Shown one piece after another: positions 52,001 to 55,900 of a DNA stretch of 64,000 nt. The number at the start of each line of letters is the position of its first letter. Position 1 is the stretch's first letter. This stretch comes from Protonemura montana (Eukaryota > Arthropoda > Insecta > Plecoptera > Nemouridae). The notes beneath the pieces are model-generated. The model was not told the origin of the DNA and ran no database searches. It was given only the letters and a program-made list of their open reading frames with translations. The DNA is taken from positions 9,052,001 through 9,116,000 of the forward strand of contig OX387612.1 of the NCBI GenBank assembly GCA_947568835.1. Direction: 5' to 3'. A program made the translations under genes and the position numbers.

Positions 52001-52180
52001 CAACTCCCTTCGAAGTTCACTAAAAATCTCATCGGCCAGCAGTGAAACAGAAGCAAGCTGCCGTAAAACACTCGCCAACGTGTTGTTTACGATGGCTTCG
52101 CTTTCAAACGAAGATATTTCGGCGGGTAAAGGACGCCGACTTAACGAAGTCGGTTCGACGACGCTGCCTACGAAAGGCAT
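14815..52180 (-). CDS. gukh: NHS / Guk-holder family protein, complete, 15 exons, 1495 aa
   Basis: Nance-Horan syndrome family, the Drosophila Guk-holder type: scaffolds that bind Scribble/Dlg-type junction or synapse complexes and remodel actin through an N-terminal WAVE-homology domain. Exons (minus): 52180-51907, 32336-32119, 27008-26842, 26438-26322, 25379-25232, 25030-24874, 23600-23434, 23222-23141, 22791-22594, 21951-21252, 20566-20428, 19904-19668, 19303-18745, 17965-17902, 16075-14815. They total 4488 bp and every junction is in phase. The start MPFVGSVVEP matches the family's conserved MPF start. The WAVE-homology domain covers residues 1 to about 135, the conserved FDRQSSIRR...RRRNTVAG block is in exon 4, and VYSCDTEGYYTSFHVDSG in exon 7. 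The middle is Ser/Pro-rich with TVSP repeats, and the last exon has a 10-residue tandem repeat. Weak points are the GTTGGT donor of exon 12 and the poor polypyrimidine tract before exon 15. Confidence 0.93.
15180..15730 (-). repeat. 30-bp coding minisatellite in NHS exon 15
   Basis: At least nine near-identical 30-bp units (ATTTGGGCTATACCTTTGAT on the plus strand), each adding the decapeptide NQRYSPNLGQ, flanked by more diverged copies (RHSPNLLPQ). The 30-bp period keeps the frame. The opposite-strand frame (GYTFDFDLNL repeats) is a shadow. Confidence 0.93.
16076..17901 (-). other. NHS/gukh intron 14
   Basis: AT-rich intron with no supported coding sequence. The one notable structure is a perfect 26-bp palindrome at 17726-17782. 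Confidence 0.7.
17726..17782. repeat. Perfect 26-bp inverted repeat with 5-bp loop
   Basis: CTTTACTGGTAAAAATTGAT plus ATGAAC is followed after TTTCT by its exact reverse complement. It resembles the 40-bp palindrome at 10233-10318 in having almost no spacer. Confidence 0.97.
17902..17965 (-). CDS. gukh: NHS/gukh exon 14 (residues 1055-1076)
   Basis: A 64-bp exon between GCGGTATCAG and AAAAAG|GTACTG. It encodes FVGNQRLGLNKSENVPGFTK. Phase 1 in, phase 2 out, the only combination that links exons 13 and 15. It is too short to appear as an open frame of normal length. Confidence 0.8.
18745..19303 (-). CDS. gukh: NHS/gukh exon 13 (residues 869-1055)
   Basis: Starts VSPLLRKEYRSDSPSIGK after a TTTTTTCCAG acceptor and ends GCA G|GTATTT. 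Ser/Pro-rich with ISRRTISPIVTRE, an acidic patch DDDEISPDETDSP, then NYLQRTNPALFRRINEPK, a conserved-looking segment of the family's C-terminal half. Confidence 0.92.
19668..19904 (-). CDS. gukh: NHS/gukh exon 12 (residues 790-868)
   Basis: Begins VVSVTPVRVVRPTQRG after TTCTTGCAG. Three tandem 24-27-bp coding repeats give TVSPVSRR copies, and the joined exon 13 continues the motif (EART|VSPLL). The donor ACG|GTTGGT is weak; the stronger GTAACA four bases later would put a stop into exon 13. Confidence 0.87.
19979..20414. repeat. 41-bp minisatellite, second array
   Basis: About ten copies of the GGTTATTTGAGATCAGCTGG unit filling NHS intron 11. The array ends about 14 bp from the donor of exon 11. 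Copies are more diverged than in the GMC intron (AGCTGGCAGGTTTCTATG variants). Confidence 0.95.
20428..20566 (-). CDS. gukh: NHS/gukh exon 11 (residues 743-789)
   Basis: Starts G ACT GGG after TTTTTAATAG and ends GGA AAG|GTGCGA. It encodes ARVTLDAAGQVVFCSDSLRR, resembling the conserved SSDSLRRKK-type block of NHS proteins. Phase 2 in, phase 0 out, linking exons 10 and 12 exactly. Confidence 0.9.
20735..20895 (+). mobile_element. Foldback family 2, single arm
   Basis: ACGAGGTAACGGTAGGTGCC, then GATGGCGCTTGCGGC, and the outer segment AAACCAGTCTCAAATGCAAG and CTGCGAGAAATAAC. The arm is shared with 41880-42160, 44570-44790, 50020-50415 and 59435-59740. It lies in NHS intron 10. Confidence 0.8.
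21252..21951 (-). CDS. gukh: NHS/gukh exon 10 (residues 510-743)
   Basis: The largest internal exon. It begins GSLDSHKRVSRQSQSDARNN after CTGTTCCAG and ends ACA AGC AG|GTAGGA. It includes RKVDWKSLNARRIPSMCVVT, matching the conserved R-I-P-S-M-C-(V)-V-T-P segment of NHS proteins, followed by a Ser/Glu-rich, probably disordered stretch. Confidence 0.93.
22083..22180. repeat. ATGATG-type simple repeat
   Basis: Run of TGATGATAATGATGATGATG variants in NHS intron 9. It explains the His-rich shadow frame on the minus strand. Confidence 0.9.
22300..22405. mobile_element. Degraded arm of foldback family 1
   Basis: TATAAATTGCAAACGGTTGC, GCGCGGGGTATTTTA, then CCCAAAAATTGATTCCCAAAC, matching the outer end and the start of the tRNA-like unit of the full copies. 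The tRNA-like part is mostly lost. Confidence 0.75.
22594..22791 (-). CDS. gukh: NHS/gukh exon 9 (residues 444-510)
   Basis: Begins GSTSTTASSNNTVCTALLNP after CGTTCCAG and ends GAC AGA CAC G|GTTAGT. The product contains PPPRLSSLGMADAHSLASS and SHSVSSHSLAESNPSSEST, low-complexity Ser-rich. Confidence 0.9.
23141..23222 (-). CDS. gukh: NHS/gukh exon 8 (residues 417-444)
   Basis: An 82-bp exon between TTTCCCCTCAG and GGC AAA G|GTTAGT. It encodes VLPATAERSTTELCNQSCES then QYQLFGK. Phase 0 in and phase 1 out fit both neighbours. Confidence 0.85.
23434..23600 (-). CDS. gukh: NHS/gukh exon 7 (residues 361-416)
   Basis: Carries the family's most recognisable block, VYSCDTEGYYTSFHVDSG followed by LKE, immediately before the donor GAG|GTACGG. 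The acceptor is CTGTCTTCCAG. Confidence 0.96.
23680..24620. repeat. 43-bp minisatellite with CACGTG in most units
   Basis: About 21 copies of a 43-bp unit (TGCAACTTTCACGTGTTCGA then CTGGGCATGTGACTCTGTCC). It occupies most of NHS intron 6. Most units retain an intact CACGTG E-box; a few have CACGTA or CACATG. Confidence 0.97.
24621..24800 (+). mobile_element. Dispersed element X, copy 1
   Basis: About 180 bp shared with 30416-30595 and, reversed, 56095-56280: GTGCACTTTTCTTGCTC, then AGTGATCACGTGTTCGGGTG, then CTCTCGCTCGGAG and GGTGGAGAGCATGAC. Its internal CACGTGTTCGGGTGGG resembles the adjacent 43-bp unit. Confidence 0.85.
24874..25030 (-). CDS. gukh: NHS/gukh exon 6 (residues 309-361)
   Basis: Begins PETLSVAELSDESSVRLRTK after CTTACTTCCAG and ends TCC CCT G|GTGAGG. 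Includes NSSSGNWSASSVTSHTKSSS, matching the conserved SSGNWSASS block of NHS proteins. Confidence 0.95.
25232..25379 (-). CDS. gukh: NHS/gukh exon 5 (residues 259-308)
   Basis: Starts with one base then PILAGVDDKPRKSSSSRRRS after CTAAACGCAG; ends GAA AGA CAG|GTACGA. Basic, with IKDWGRAKLRSLRR. Confidence 0.92.
25440..26321 (-). other. NHS/gukh intron 4
   Basis: No coding sequence supported. At 25806-25905 it contains a dispersed motif (GAAGATGTCGATGCCAAAGC, GACGAAAGTC, then TAGGACCGCAAGTCA) also present at 7636-7740 and, weakly, at 40975-41030; it resembles a terminal region of an old transposable element. Confidence 0.5.
26322..26438 (-). CDS. gukh: NHS/gukh exon 4 (residues 220-259)
   Basis: Begins C TAC ACG after GGTGCTTGCAG and ends GAT ATC GG|GTTAGT. 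It carries LFDRQSSIRRSRGPRRGRRR and NTVAG, the counterpart of the vertebrate NHS motif FDRQ(A/S)S(I/L)RR...RRKT(I/V).G. Confidence 0.94.
26596..26770. repeat. 49-bp minisatellite, short array
   Basis: Three to four copies of a 49-bp unit (ACCACAGATAAAGCTTGCAC, AGATATTCCATCCTTATG) in NHS intron 3. The same family flanks the LINE at 32450-35807. Confidence 0.92.
26842..27008 (-). CDS. gukh: NHS/gukh exon 3 (residues 165-220)
   Basis: Phase 0 start PAVLSSLRRWTWAEAVG after TTGCCTTCCAG, ending ARTFPG at CCG GG|GTAAGT. It includes LPSPDEVCEAVARTFPG, matching the LPTPEE-type segment before the FDRQ block in the family. A SINE body begins about 20 bp beyond its acceptor. Confidence 0.88.
27025..27335 (-). 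mobile_element. 5S-head SINE, body and head
   Basis: Minus-oriented copy starting close to the NHS exon 3 acceptor, with body (CCGGTGGTCCCCTCGGTGCT, GTTGTACCGTCCTTCGGAAG) and a 5S-like head at about 27255-27305. The tail seems to be replaced or cut at the exon side. Confidence 0.85.
27505..27600 (-). mobile_element. SINE tail fragment
   Basis: Plus-strand GTTTAACGACGCACTGTTTTGACAACGGGCC and the TGATGATGAA tail: the 3' end of the SINE in minus orientation without body or head. Confidence 0.75.
28035..28165 (-). mobile_element. SINE body fragment
   Basis: GCAAACCCGCTGCCGGCATG, GACCACCGGCTTAACGTCCC and GAACAACAGGATTCCTCCA match the SINE body in minus orientation; head and tail are absent. Confidence 0.8.
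28500..28795 (-). mobile_element. SINE body plus tail
   Basis: Runs from the tail (TTTAACGACGCACTGTTTTG) through the TGATGATGATGA simple repeat to the body (GACCACTGGCTTAACGTCCC) and stops at ACTAACTTTCATCCC, without a 5S head. Confidence 0.82.
29290..30415. repeat. 43-bp minisatellite, second array
   Basis: About 26 copies of the same 43-bp CACGTG-containing unit as 23680-24620, in the NHS intron between exons 2 and 3. Some units share the variant CACGTGCTCGACGGGGCATG at regular spacing, a sign of higher-order duplication. Confidence 0.97.
30416..30595 (+). mobile_element. Dispersed element X, copy 2
   Basis: Abuts the 43-bp array exactly as copy 1 does: GTACTTTTCTTGCTCC, AGTGATCACGTGTTCGGGTG, CTCTCGCTCGGAGCTGGT, GGTGGAGAGCATGACATCAT. 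Confidence 0.87.
30596..31687 (-). other. Part of NHS/gukh intron 2, no exon seen
   Basis: A GC-rich patch at about 30740-31010 has imperfect inverted GCCTATCTCGCG/CGGCTATCTCGCG motifs but no frame with domain similarity or matching splice phase. The rest is AT-rich. Confidence 0.5.
31688..31897 (+). mobile_element. LINE ORF2 C-terminal fragment
   Basis: Seventy open codons ending in TAG: SPYRVSKINYKASKKNSFHA, GVLSYNALSKIFKEQSNPGF, KHKLREFLIEKCFYSV. This is the tail after reverse transcriptase in Jockey/CR1-like LINEs, from a family different from the one at 32757. Only the 3' end is present, as expected of a 5'-truncated insertion. Confidence 0.7.
32119..32336 (-). CDS. gukh: NHS/gukh exon 2 (residues 92-164), end of the WAVE-homology domain
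   Basis: Acceptor CCCTTTTCTAG, start CT GAA AGT (completing Pro92), end ACC AAG|GTACGA in phase 0. HVDCALFTASSRPCNVRRAY then ERAA matches the NHS block with R-P-x-C-V-x-x-L/x. The exon is GC-rich in an AT-rich setting. A 49-bp satellite starts about 115 bp upstream. Confidence 0.88.
32450..32756. repeat. 49-bp minisatellite, left of the LINE
   Basis: About six copies of the AAAGCTTGCACAGATATTCC unit, interrupted at about 32756 by the LINE and resuming at 35326. Confidence 0.95.
32757..35115 (+). CDS. LINE ORF2 remnant: endonuclease end and intact reverse transcriptase
   Basis: Reverse transcriptase of a non-LTR retrotransposon; it would copy LINE RNA at a nicked target. The frame is uninterrupted for about 785 codons. 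It opens with the end of the endonuclease domain (TDHYPIVIGI). RT blocks follow in order: YRPISLTNNFAKLLEK, NQYGFRPKLGTEDAI, AVYLDLAKAFDTVDHS, GVPQGTVLGPILF, and the catalytic ITYADDTVLV. Then come the thumb (VKYLGINIDENLKW) and a C-terminal extension. There is no RNase H and no start codon of its own; the upstream ATG lies in satellite DNA. The lack of stops suggests a fairly young insertion, immobile because the endonuclease is lost. Confidence 0.93.
32757..35325 (+). mobile_element. 5'-truncated Jockey/CR1-like LINE inserted in a satellite
   Basis: A non-LTR retrotransposon insertion splitting a 49-bp satellite array. The 5' end is cut inside the endonuclease domain; the 3' end is a short UTR finishing in a TAAATAAATAAATAAA tail. 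The satellite resumes in nearly the same register (GGCAA | AGACTGCCACAG), so any target-site duplication is very short. It lies in NHS intron 1, sense orientation opposite to the gene. Confidence 0.9.
35326..35807. repeat. 49-bp minisatellite, right of the LINE
   Basis: About ten copies of the 49-bp unit, with the sub-variant AAAGCTTGGACAGATATTCC and GGGGCAACGACTACCACAG spreading through this half only, so it kept rearranging after the LINE split the array. Confidence 0.95.
35808..37164 (-). other. Part of NHS/gukh intron 1
   Basis: No supported exon. A 99-codon open frame on the minus strand (36288-35989) has no recognisable domain. A TATA-like CTATAAATACGGG with TTCAGTTCC lies at 36731-36756. 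Confidence 0.5.
36731..36756 (+). promoter_or_regulatory. TATA/initiator-like pair in NHS intron 1
   Basis: TATAAATA at 36732-36739 is followed by TTCAGTTCC, but the spacing (about 20 bp to the A) is shorter than usual. The first downstream ATG (AAGATCAAGATG) is followed at once by TAA. Possibly the relic of a small gene's promoter. Confidence 0.2.
37165..37925. repeat. 54-bp minisatellite
   Basis: About 14 copies of a 54-bp unit (CAGTCTAGCCCGTGAGAGAA, GATACCAGCACAAGGACTGT). As 54 is a multiple of three, long frames are open on both strands; they encode only the repeat and are not regarded as genes. Confidence 0.97.
38490..38950. repeat. 67-bp minisatellite
   Basis: Six to seven copies of a 67-bp unit (AATGTTGCAAGACAGCTGTG, TGGTCGGCCATTCTAACTGG, TGGACTTCACCATTGCT). 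It starts 565 bp after the 54-bp array. Confidence 0.96.
39195..39345 (-). mobile_element. 5S-head SINE fragment
   Basis: Two partial 5S-like heads in minus orientation (GTTAAGCAACACTGCGCTGG, GATGGGTGACCACC, GTTTGGCGTGTTGG), without body or tail. Confidence 0.82.
39836..39908 (+). mobile_element. tRNA-like sequence, probably a decayed tRNA-SINE
   Basis: TGGCACAGTTGG fits the RNA polymerase III A box and GTTCGTATCCC approximates the B box, 34 bp apart as in tRNA genes. The acceptor stem (TGTGC/GCACA) pairs only over its first five bases and the T arm does not close, so it is not a functional tRNA gene. Confidence 0.5.
40185..40325 (+). mobile_element. Single-arm copy of foldback family 1
   Basis: Reads CACTAAAATCGTCTCAAAAA, then the tRNA-like unit (GTCCAAGTAGCTCAATGGTT to GGGTTCGAG), then ATCAATTTTTGAGACGG. 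The unit is framed by the inverted 11-mer CGTCTCAAAAA, showing the basic module of the palindromic copies. Confidence 0.85.
41380..41432 (+). mobile_element. SINE tail fragment
   Basis: ACCAGCTACCACATGACCCG and CAAAACAGTGCGTCGTTAAA, the 3' end of the SINE, with no head or body. Confidence 0.75.
41495..41700 (+). mobile_element. Possible LTR-retrotransposon integrase fragment
   Basis: VPRELLVHRYHDNLDSGQPG followed by KDAALFG resembles the zinc-binding start of Ty3/gypsy-type integrases (V-P-x-x-L...H-D...G-H-x-G-x-x-x-T). A stop codon and frame changes follow, and the paired cysteines cannot be found in one frame. It is a short relic at best. Confidence 0.35.
41880..42160 (+). mobile_element. 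Foldback family 2, single arm
   Basis: Runs from inner end (CACGTGGTACCGGCAGTGGT, CACCAGATAGCGCTTGCGCC) through ACGACTCAAAATATCGATCA and GAGTAATCTGCGAGAAATAA to the outer end (GGCGATTCCACCTGGCAGCA). Confidence 0.82.
42393..42725 (+). mobile_element. 5S-head SINE with four tandem heads
   Basis: Heads (GTTAAGTTACACTGCGCTGG, GGTATTGGATGGGTGACC) alternate with two spacer types: GAACGGTTTGGCGTGTTGGA and CATGACCGGTTCTGTTCGGG. The body and tail are missing. Confidence 0.85.
43060..43390 (-). mobile_element. 5S-head SINE, tandem diverged heads
   Basis: Four head-like units in minus orientation with AACTGGTCATGTGTATGATG or AACTGGCTGTGTGCAATCGG linkers. More diverged than the other copies and likely older. 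Confidence 0.78.
43391..44569 (-). other. Part of NHS/gukh intron 1, nothing recognised
   Basis: No exon, repeat array or known element is seen apart from short homopolymer runs (a T run near 43967 and TTTTTTTTGGGGGGGG near 44311). Confidence 0.5.
44570..44790 (+). mobile_element. Foldback family 2, plus-oriented arm
   Basis: CACGTACTGGTAACGGTAGG, GGACGGCGCTTGCAGCCGTC, ATTACGACTCAAAATATCGA, GAGTAATCTGCGAGAAATAA. A reverse arm follows at 45400-45560 with the outer ends facing each other. Confidence 0.82.
45152..45385. repeat. 47-bp minisatellite, five copies
   Basis: Unit CGTTGAGTGTGCAGGTTCTA then GGTAGAGACAGAACGTTAAT and GTTAAAC. Its ACGTTAATGTTAAA portion also occurs next to the inner end of a foldback family 2 arm at 59438. 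Confidence 0.95.
45400..45560 (-). mobile_element. Foldback family 2, minus-oriented arm
   Basis: GGCCGCCAAATGACTACTTT is the reverse of the outer end seen at 59695-59730. GATATTTCTCGTAGGTTACT and ATCAATCGTTGGGGT follow. Confidence 0.72.
46108..46505 (-). mobile_element. Full-length 5S-head SINE
   Basis: Tail (TGTTTAACGACGCACTGTTT), simple repeat (GGTGATGATGAGGAAG), body (CCGGTGCCGGCACGTAGCCT, TCCTCCACAAATCCATGCTG) and a diverged head (GGTCACCCATCCAAATCC). Confidence 0.88.
46850..46990. repeat. AT-rich self-complementary region
   Basis: Repeated ATATGCATATACC/CATATGGCATATAGCC motifs around an AT-only core, able to form cruciforms. No gene. Confidence 0.6.
46991..47574 (-). other. Part of NHS/gukh intron 1, AT-rich
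   Basis: No coding or structured element recognised. Confidence 0.5.
47575..47680 (+). mobile_element. SINE tail fragment
   Basis: CATCATCCTCATCATCATCC, CATTCACCGACACCATTAGA, then CATTGCTTCGTTAAACCCCA: the 3' third of the SINE. Confidence 0.7.
47871..47920. ncRNA. Hairpin of unknown role
   Basis: GAAGCCAGTGGTGTGTCA and TGACACTCGCCACTGGCTTC pair over about 18-20 bp around a 12-nt loop. The stem is shorter than a usual pre-miRNA, and the flanks do not extend it. Offered only as a structural candidate. Confidence 0.15.
48036..48720. repeat. 114-bp minisatellite fused to a piece of the 117-bp satellite
   Basis: 48036-48105 is the reverse of the satellite at 3485-3945 (TCCATCTTGTCAGGTGTCAA). 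From 48105 about five copies of a 114-bp unit follow (GAGCTTCTCAATTCTGCTAT, CACGGGTATATCATGGCCTA, GGTAGCCATGGAGATGCTGA). One copy has a 14-bp internal duplication (near 48293) and another a doubled AGCAT. Confidence 0.95.
49105..49512 (-). mobile_element. Full-length 5S-head SINE
   Basis: Tail (GTGTTTAACGACGCACTGTT), GATGATGATGA repeat, body (CCGGTGCCGGTACGTAGCCT, CTTCCGAAGGACGGTACAAC) and head (GGTCACCTAACCAATACCTG), followed by a second partial body start. Confidence 0.88.
49513..50019 (+). other. Intron sequence with a 102-codon frame of unknown meaning
   Basis: The frame from 49602 begins MDLFDSGKEFQLIKHCVVIC and includes NHGLLFGKLDDSFPTNTKT, faintly like the LLFGK...TNK segment of Myb/SANT-like DNA-binding domains carried by some transposons. 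The second half is low complexity. No splice or promoter evidence. Confidence 0.2.
50020..50415. mobile_element. Foldback family 2, complete palindromic copy
   Basis: Left arm (minus sense) ends GCACCTACCGTTACC. After a spacer of about 85 bp, the right arm starts CACGTGGTAACGGTAGGTGC. Both arms carry CGGCCGCAAGCGCC/GGCACTTGCGGCCGTC and TTGTTAAAAAGG/CCTTTTAACAAA. No coding capacity. This copy shows how the single arms elsewhere were derived. Confidence 0.85.
50416..51906 (-). other. First 1.5 kb of NHS/gukh intron 1
   Basis: No exon recognised. 50905-50965 is a degraded outer end of foldback family 1 (AATGCTTGCAATGGGCAGTG). The rest is AT-rich. Confidence 0.5.
51907..52180 (-). CDS. gukh: NHS/gukh exon 1 (residues 1-92), WAVE-homology domain
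   Basis: Starts MPFVGSVVEPTSLSRRPLPA at the ATG of 52180; a longer reading from 52198 would need a GTG start. The helical core LASVLRQLASVSLLADEIFS then ELRRELRVVSVRASSVVVRL and DPKAVLV is typical of the NHS/WAVE N-terminal coiled segment. The donor is GTT C|GTAAGT. Confidence 0.95.
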
Positions 52181-52871
52181 CGTTACGTCGGACGCCACTC
52201 GGCGTTGCGGTCACACTGAACTGTAGTGAAAAGAAAACTCACTGGTCTACTGACAGGTAACGGTTCAGGGAGGGGGATAAGCATTATGGCGGCCTGTGTT
52301 GTTGTGTTGCTAGGGGTAACGGATGCCGGCGTTAGTTGTTCTGTTTGCTGCTAGATGGCAACGTTACAGGGATGATAGCTTTAGCTGTTGGCATCCAGGT
52401 AACCAGATTATCAGGAAAGTACACGGTGGCTGAACTGTGTAGCGTTACCAGTTTTGGACTTGCCTTCCTGTGTTCTGTAGTCTGTTGAGGTTACCAAAAT
52501 TTACGCATGATTTATGAATTGAATGTAATTATCATATATTTATTGCTGATATTTTGATATTTCGACACATTTTACTTAGAAAATGCCCCATTTTGTGATA
52601 GTTGGGTAAAATAATGCCAAAGGACATCATAGATACTGGCATATACCGATTAAACTGACCATAATAAACGTATTTGTCAGAAAATCAGTTACCAAAAATA
52701 TTTACTTGCAGTTTTTCCCGCGGTCACGAACAGTCACGAACGTGCACGATCTGTTCCGATTATCCAGCATTAAAAGGAATTTAGGGATCAGCTGTCCATG
52801 CCGGATGTCAGAGAGTTCTGGAATCTGGATAATTTAGGATTTAGGGGCAAGGCAATTAAAATTCGAAAAGA
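52181..52871. promoter_or_regulatory. Shared divergent promoter region, NHS/gukh and CHORD genes
   Basis: The two ATGs face away from each other 691 bp apart. The half near NHS is GC-rich with repeated GGTAAC motifs (GGTAACGGATGCCGGCG, GGTAACCAG); the other half is AT-rich. No TATA box at a usual distance is visible for either gene. Confidence 0.5.
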
Positions 52872-52935
52872 ATGGAGCTTACATGCTACAACAAAGGTTG
52901 CGGGAAGACTTATCTAGAAATAGATAACAAAGAAG
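52872..52935 (+). CDS. CHORDC1: CHORD gene exon 1 (residues 1-22)
   Basis: ATG GAG CTT ACA TGC: the first zinc ligands of CHORD1. Ends AAA GAA G|GTTGGT. Too short to be seen as a normal open frame. Confidence 0.92.
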
Positions 52936-55900
52936 GTTGGTTTAAATTGCACCTATCACTCCTTTTGCTTTCGCCAAAATTGACATGTGCTGAATAATTT
53001 GATACCTACTCTGCTACCACCTCGTGTTTGTCCTTTTTTTAGACGCTTGTGTCTATCACCCTGGAGTTCCTGTATTTCACGATGCATACAAAGGCTGGTC
53101 CTGTTGTTCGAAGAAATGCACGGATTTCACCGAGTTCCTAAATTTCAAGGTATGCCGCAACGATTAGTTTGCAGTTTTGCTTCGGATTCAACATAACCTC
53201 ATTAGGCACAGTCATCCAATTGGTAGGTATGGCATTATTATTGCTATTGCTCACTTAAGTAGCAGTCATGAGGCTATGGTTAAGTCAGTTTGCTGTGGGC
53301 AAGCAAAGTCTTTGAACAACGGCACGGAAGTTGTATTCCAACACTTCGTCAATCGCAGTACGCTTCCAAAAATTGAATGGATAAATTGCTCCAGTTAATT
53401 CCAATAAAATCTCTTATTGTCCACATTAGTTTTCGAATGTCCGGTGGGTACAAAACGTCGTTGTATTATTGACATATCCGATGAGATGTTCACGCCGTAA
53501 CAGCAGGTTGAATCATGGTTCTAGGGTTGTACTGTAGGCAGCCATAGCAATGTGAAGCCAGTTGAGCCGGCGAAACCTACGCCAGTGGAGGAGCCGAGTC
53601 CTGAAAAAACGAAGGCACCAGCCGCAAGAAAAAGTCTGCCACGACCACCTGTCGACTCACCCATGGTAATAAGCGTAACGTTTAAAACACACTTGACACT
53701 GCTTGACAAATTGTGGCGATTTTACATACGTAATTAAATTAAAATTTCATGCATCACAGAATGTTTTCTCGACTGGCTTTAAGATAAACACCGAACGGTT
53801 TGGCGTGTTGGAAACACCGGTTCTCGTTAGATCACCGAAGTTAAGCAACACTGCGCTGGGTCAGGTATTGGATGGGTGGCCACCATACACATGACCAGTT
53901 CTGTTCGGGAGAGAGGTTGGAGAGATGAAAGTTAAGCAACACTGCGCTGAGTCAGGTTTTGGATGGGTGACCATCATACACATGACCAGTTCTGTTCGAG
54001 AGAGAGGTTGGAGGGATGAAAGTTAGTACAGCAACTTCACTCGCCTTGCTTATCAACCTCTCAACAGCATGGATTTGTGGAGGAATCCTGTTGTTCACGT
54101 TGTACCGTCCTTCGGAAGGGAAGTTAAGCCGGTGGTCCCCTTGGTGCTCTTCGACAGGAGTAGGCTACGTGCCGGCACCAGATTTCCCCTCCTTCCTTCT
54201 AGGCTAGGTTAGGTTCATTATCATCATCATCATCATCCACTCATTCACCGAGGCCATTAGACCAGTGCCGCATGGCCAGTTGTCAAAACAGTGCGTCATT
54301 AAACACCACTAATAATAATAATTCATGCATTGCAGAATGTATTCTCGACTGGCTTTAAGATAAACGTAACGTAAGAGCTTTCTGCTAAATGAAACATGTT
54401 TGTGGAAAGTATTTCGTAAAGATCTAGCCACAATAAACAATCTAAAGAAATTTTCCAGCGGAGGTGCCACAGGTCTTTCTGTAGTGAATTGACTTGTGGT
54501 CCGAGTATGAACTGAAAAAACAGCTTTATCTTCATTAATGGATAAAATTAAATATGTATTTATAATCTACTGAATTTAATTTTCTAGATGTAATTAGTTT
54601 CAAGAAATCCTGCCAGTGAAATCACTTCAGATATTAAAAAATGATCCTGTGCTGGGATCTTGTCTCAAAGGCTAGACTGCAGCGGATATCATTACGACGC
54701 AATGACATCATGCTTTCGATTCCATTTCTCTCGCAGACGCTTCTCTCGCCAACTCTTGCCGCGAGTGTTTCGAGCCGCGTGGCTCCTCCCGTTGCTGAGA
54801 CGACCAATGCCGACGCAGGAACGATCTGCAAACGCGGCGGTTGTCGCAAGGAATTCCCAGACTCCGGGCCGTGCGACCATCATCCGGGGTATCCTGTCTT
54901 CCACGAGGGAATGAAGTTCTGGAGCTGCTGTAACCGGAAGACTGCGGACTTTGATACTTTTATGGATCAGGTCGTAAGTGGATTTTTGTCGGCTTTTTTA
55001 CAGTACTTCCCGGTTTCTGACTTGGGGCGTTTGGCCCTGAGATAAGAACTCTTAAATTTTGTGGTATGAAATTAAAAGTTTACCACAAAAGAGGCTTGAA
55101 GTAAACTATTCTGTGCTTTTTCCACATTTACCTACAAATTAACAAGGTAATTAATAAGTCCATATAATTGGATATATAAAGCTACCACAAAGTTTTGCTA
55201 AAAAAATCGCCAGTCCAGTAAATGACAATAGGGAAATCTCTTTAAATTTGAAACAATTTTTTTTTTTTTTTTTGTGAGAAAATAATGAACACGTATTTTT
55301 TTATTTTCTTCTAAATCCAATTTTGAATAAAAAATACCTGTTTAAAATTTTTGCATCTCAATTTCGTACAAAAATGAGGGTCGCCATTTTTTATGACTTA
55401 TAGTGAAATCTGCCGTCAGTGTGACGTCAAAAAACGTAAAGAAACCGTAGCGAACGCAAAGGAGACACAAAATGACGTCAGAACAGAATTTCTGACGTCA
55501 CAGCCCGTTTTCATCCCGCCACGAGAATTCATATTTTAGCCATTCTTAAAACGAATATAAATGGAAAAGTTATGATCGGATTATAAAAAGAAAAAATACG
55601 TCAGATTTTATTTTAAACGAGTATTTGAACACAATGATAATAATTAAATAATAATCTTAAGAAGATTTCCCTATTGCTCCTTCTGATATTTTTCAATGTT
55701 TCTTTCAAATTGTTGACGCTCTTTGATGAATTAAAGATGTTCGGTAACATAACTCCTATGTTTGGTTCCTATCTGTAGGGTTGTGTTCGTGGCACGCACC
55801 TCTGGGTCTCCGCCCCGCCACCCTCTTGCCGTATCGACTGGCACCAGACCGGGACCCACGTCGTGGTGTCGCTCTTCTCCAAGTCGTACCTGCCCTCCGA

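Noticed and set aside
52180..52198. Six-residue N-terminal extension of the NHS protein (ASDVT before MPF)
   Set aside because: The upstream codon is GTG, not ATG, and the family start is the MPF methionine at 52180.
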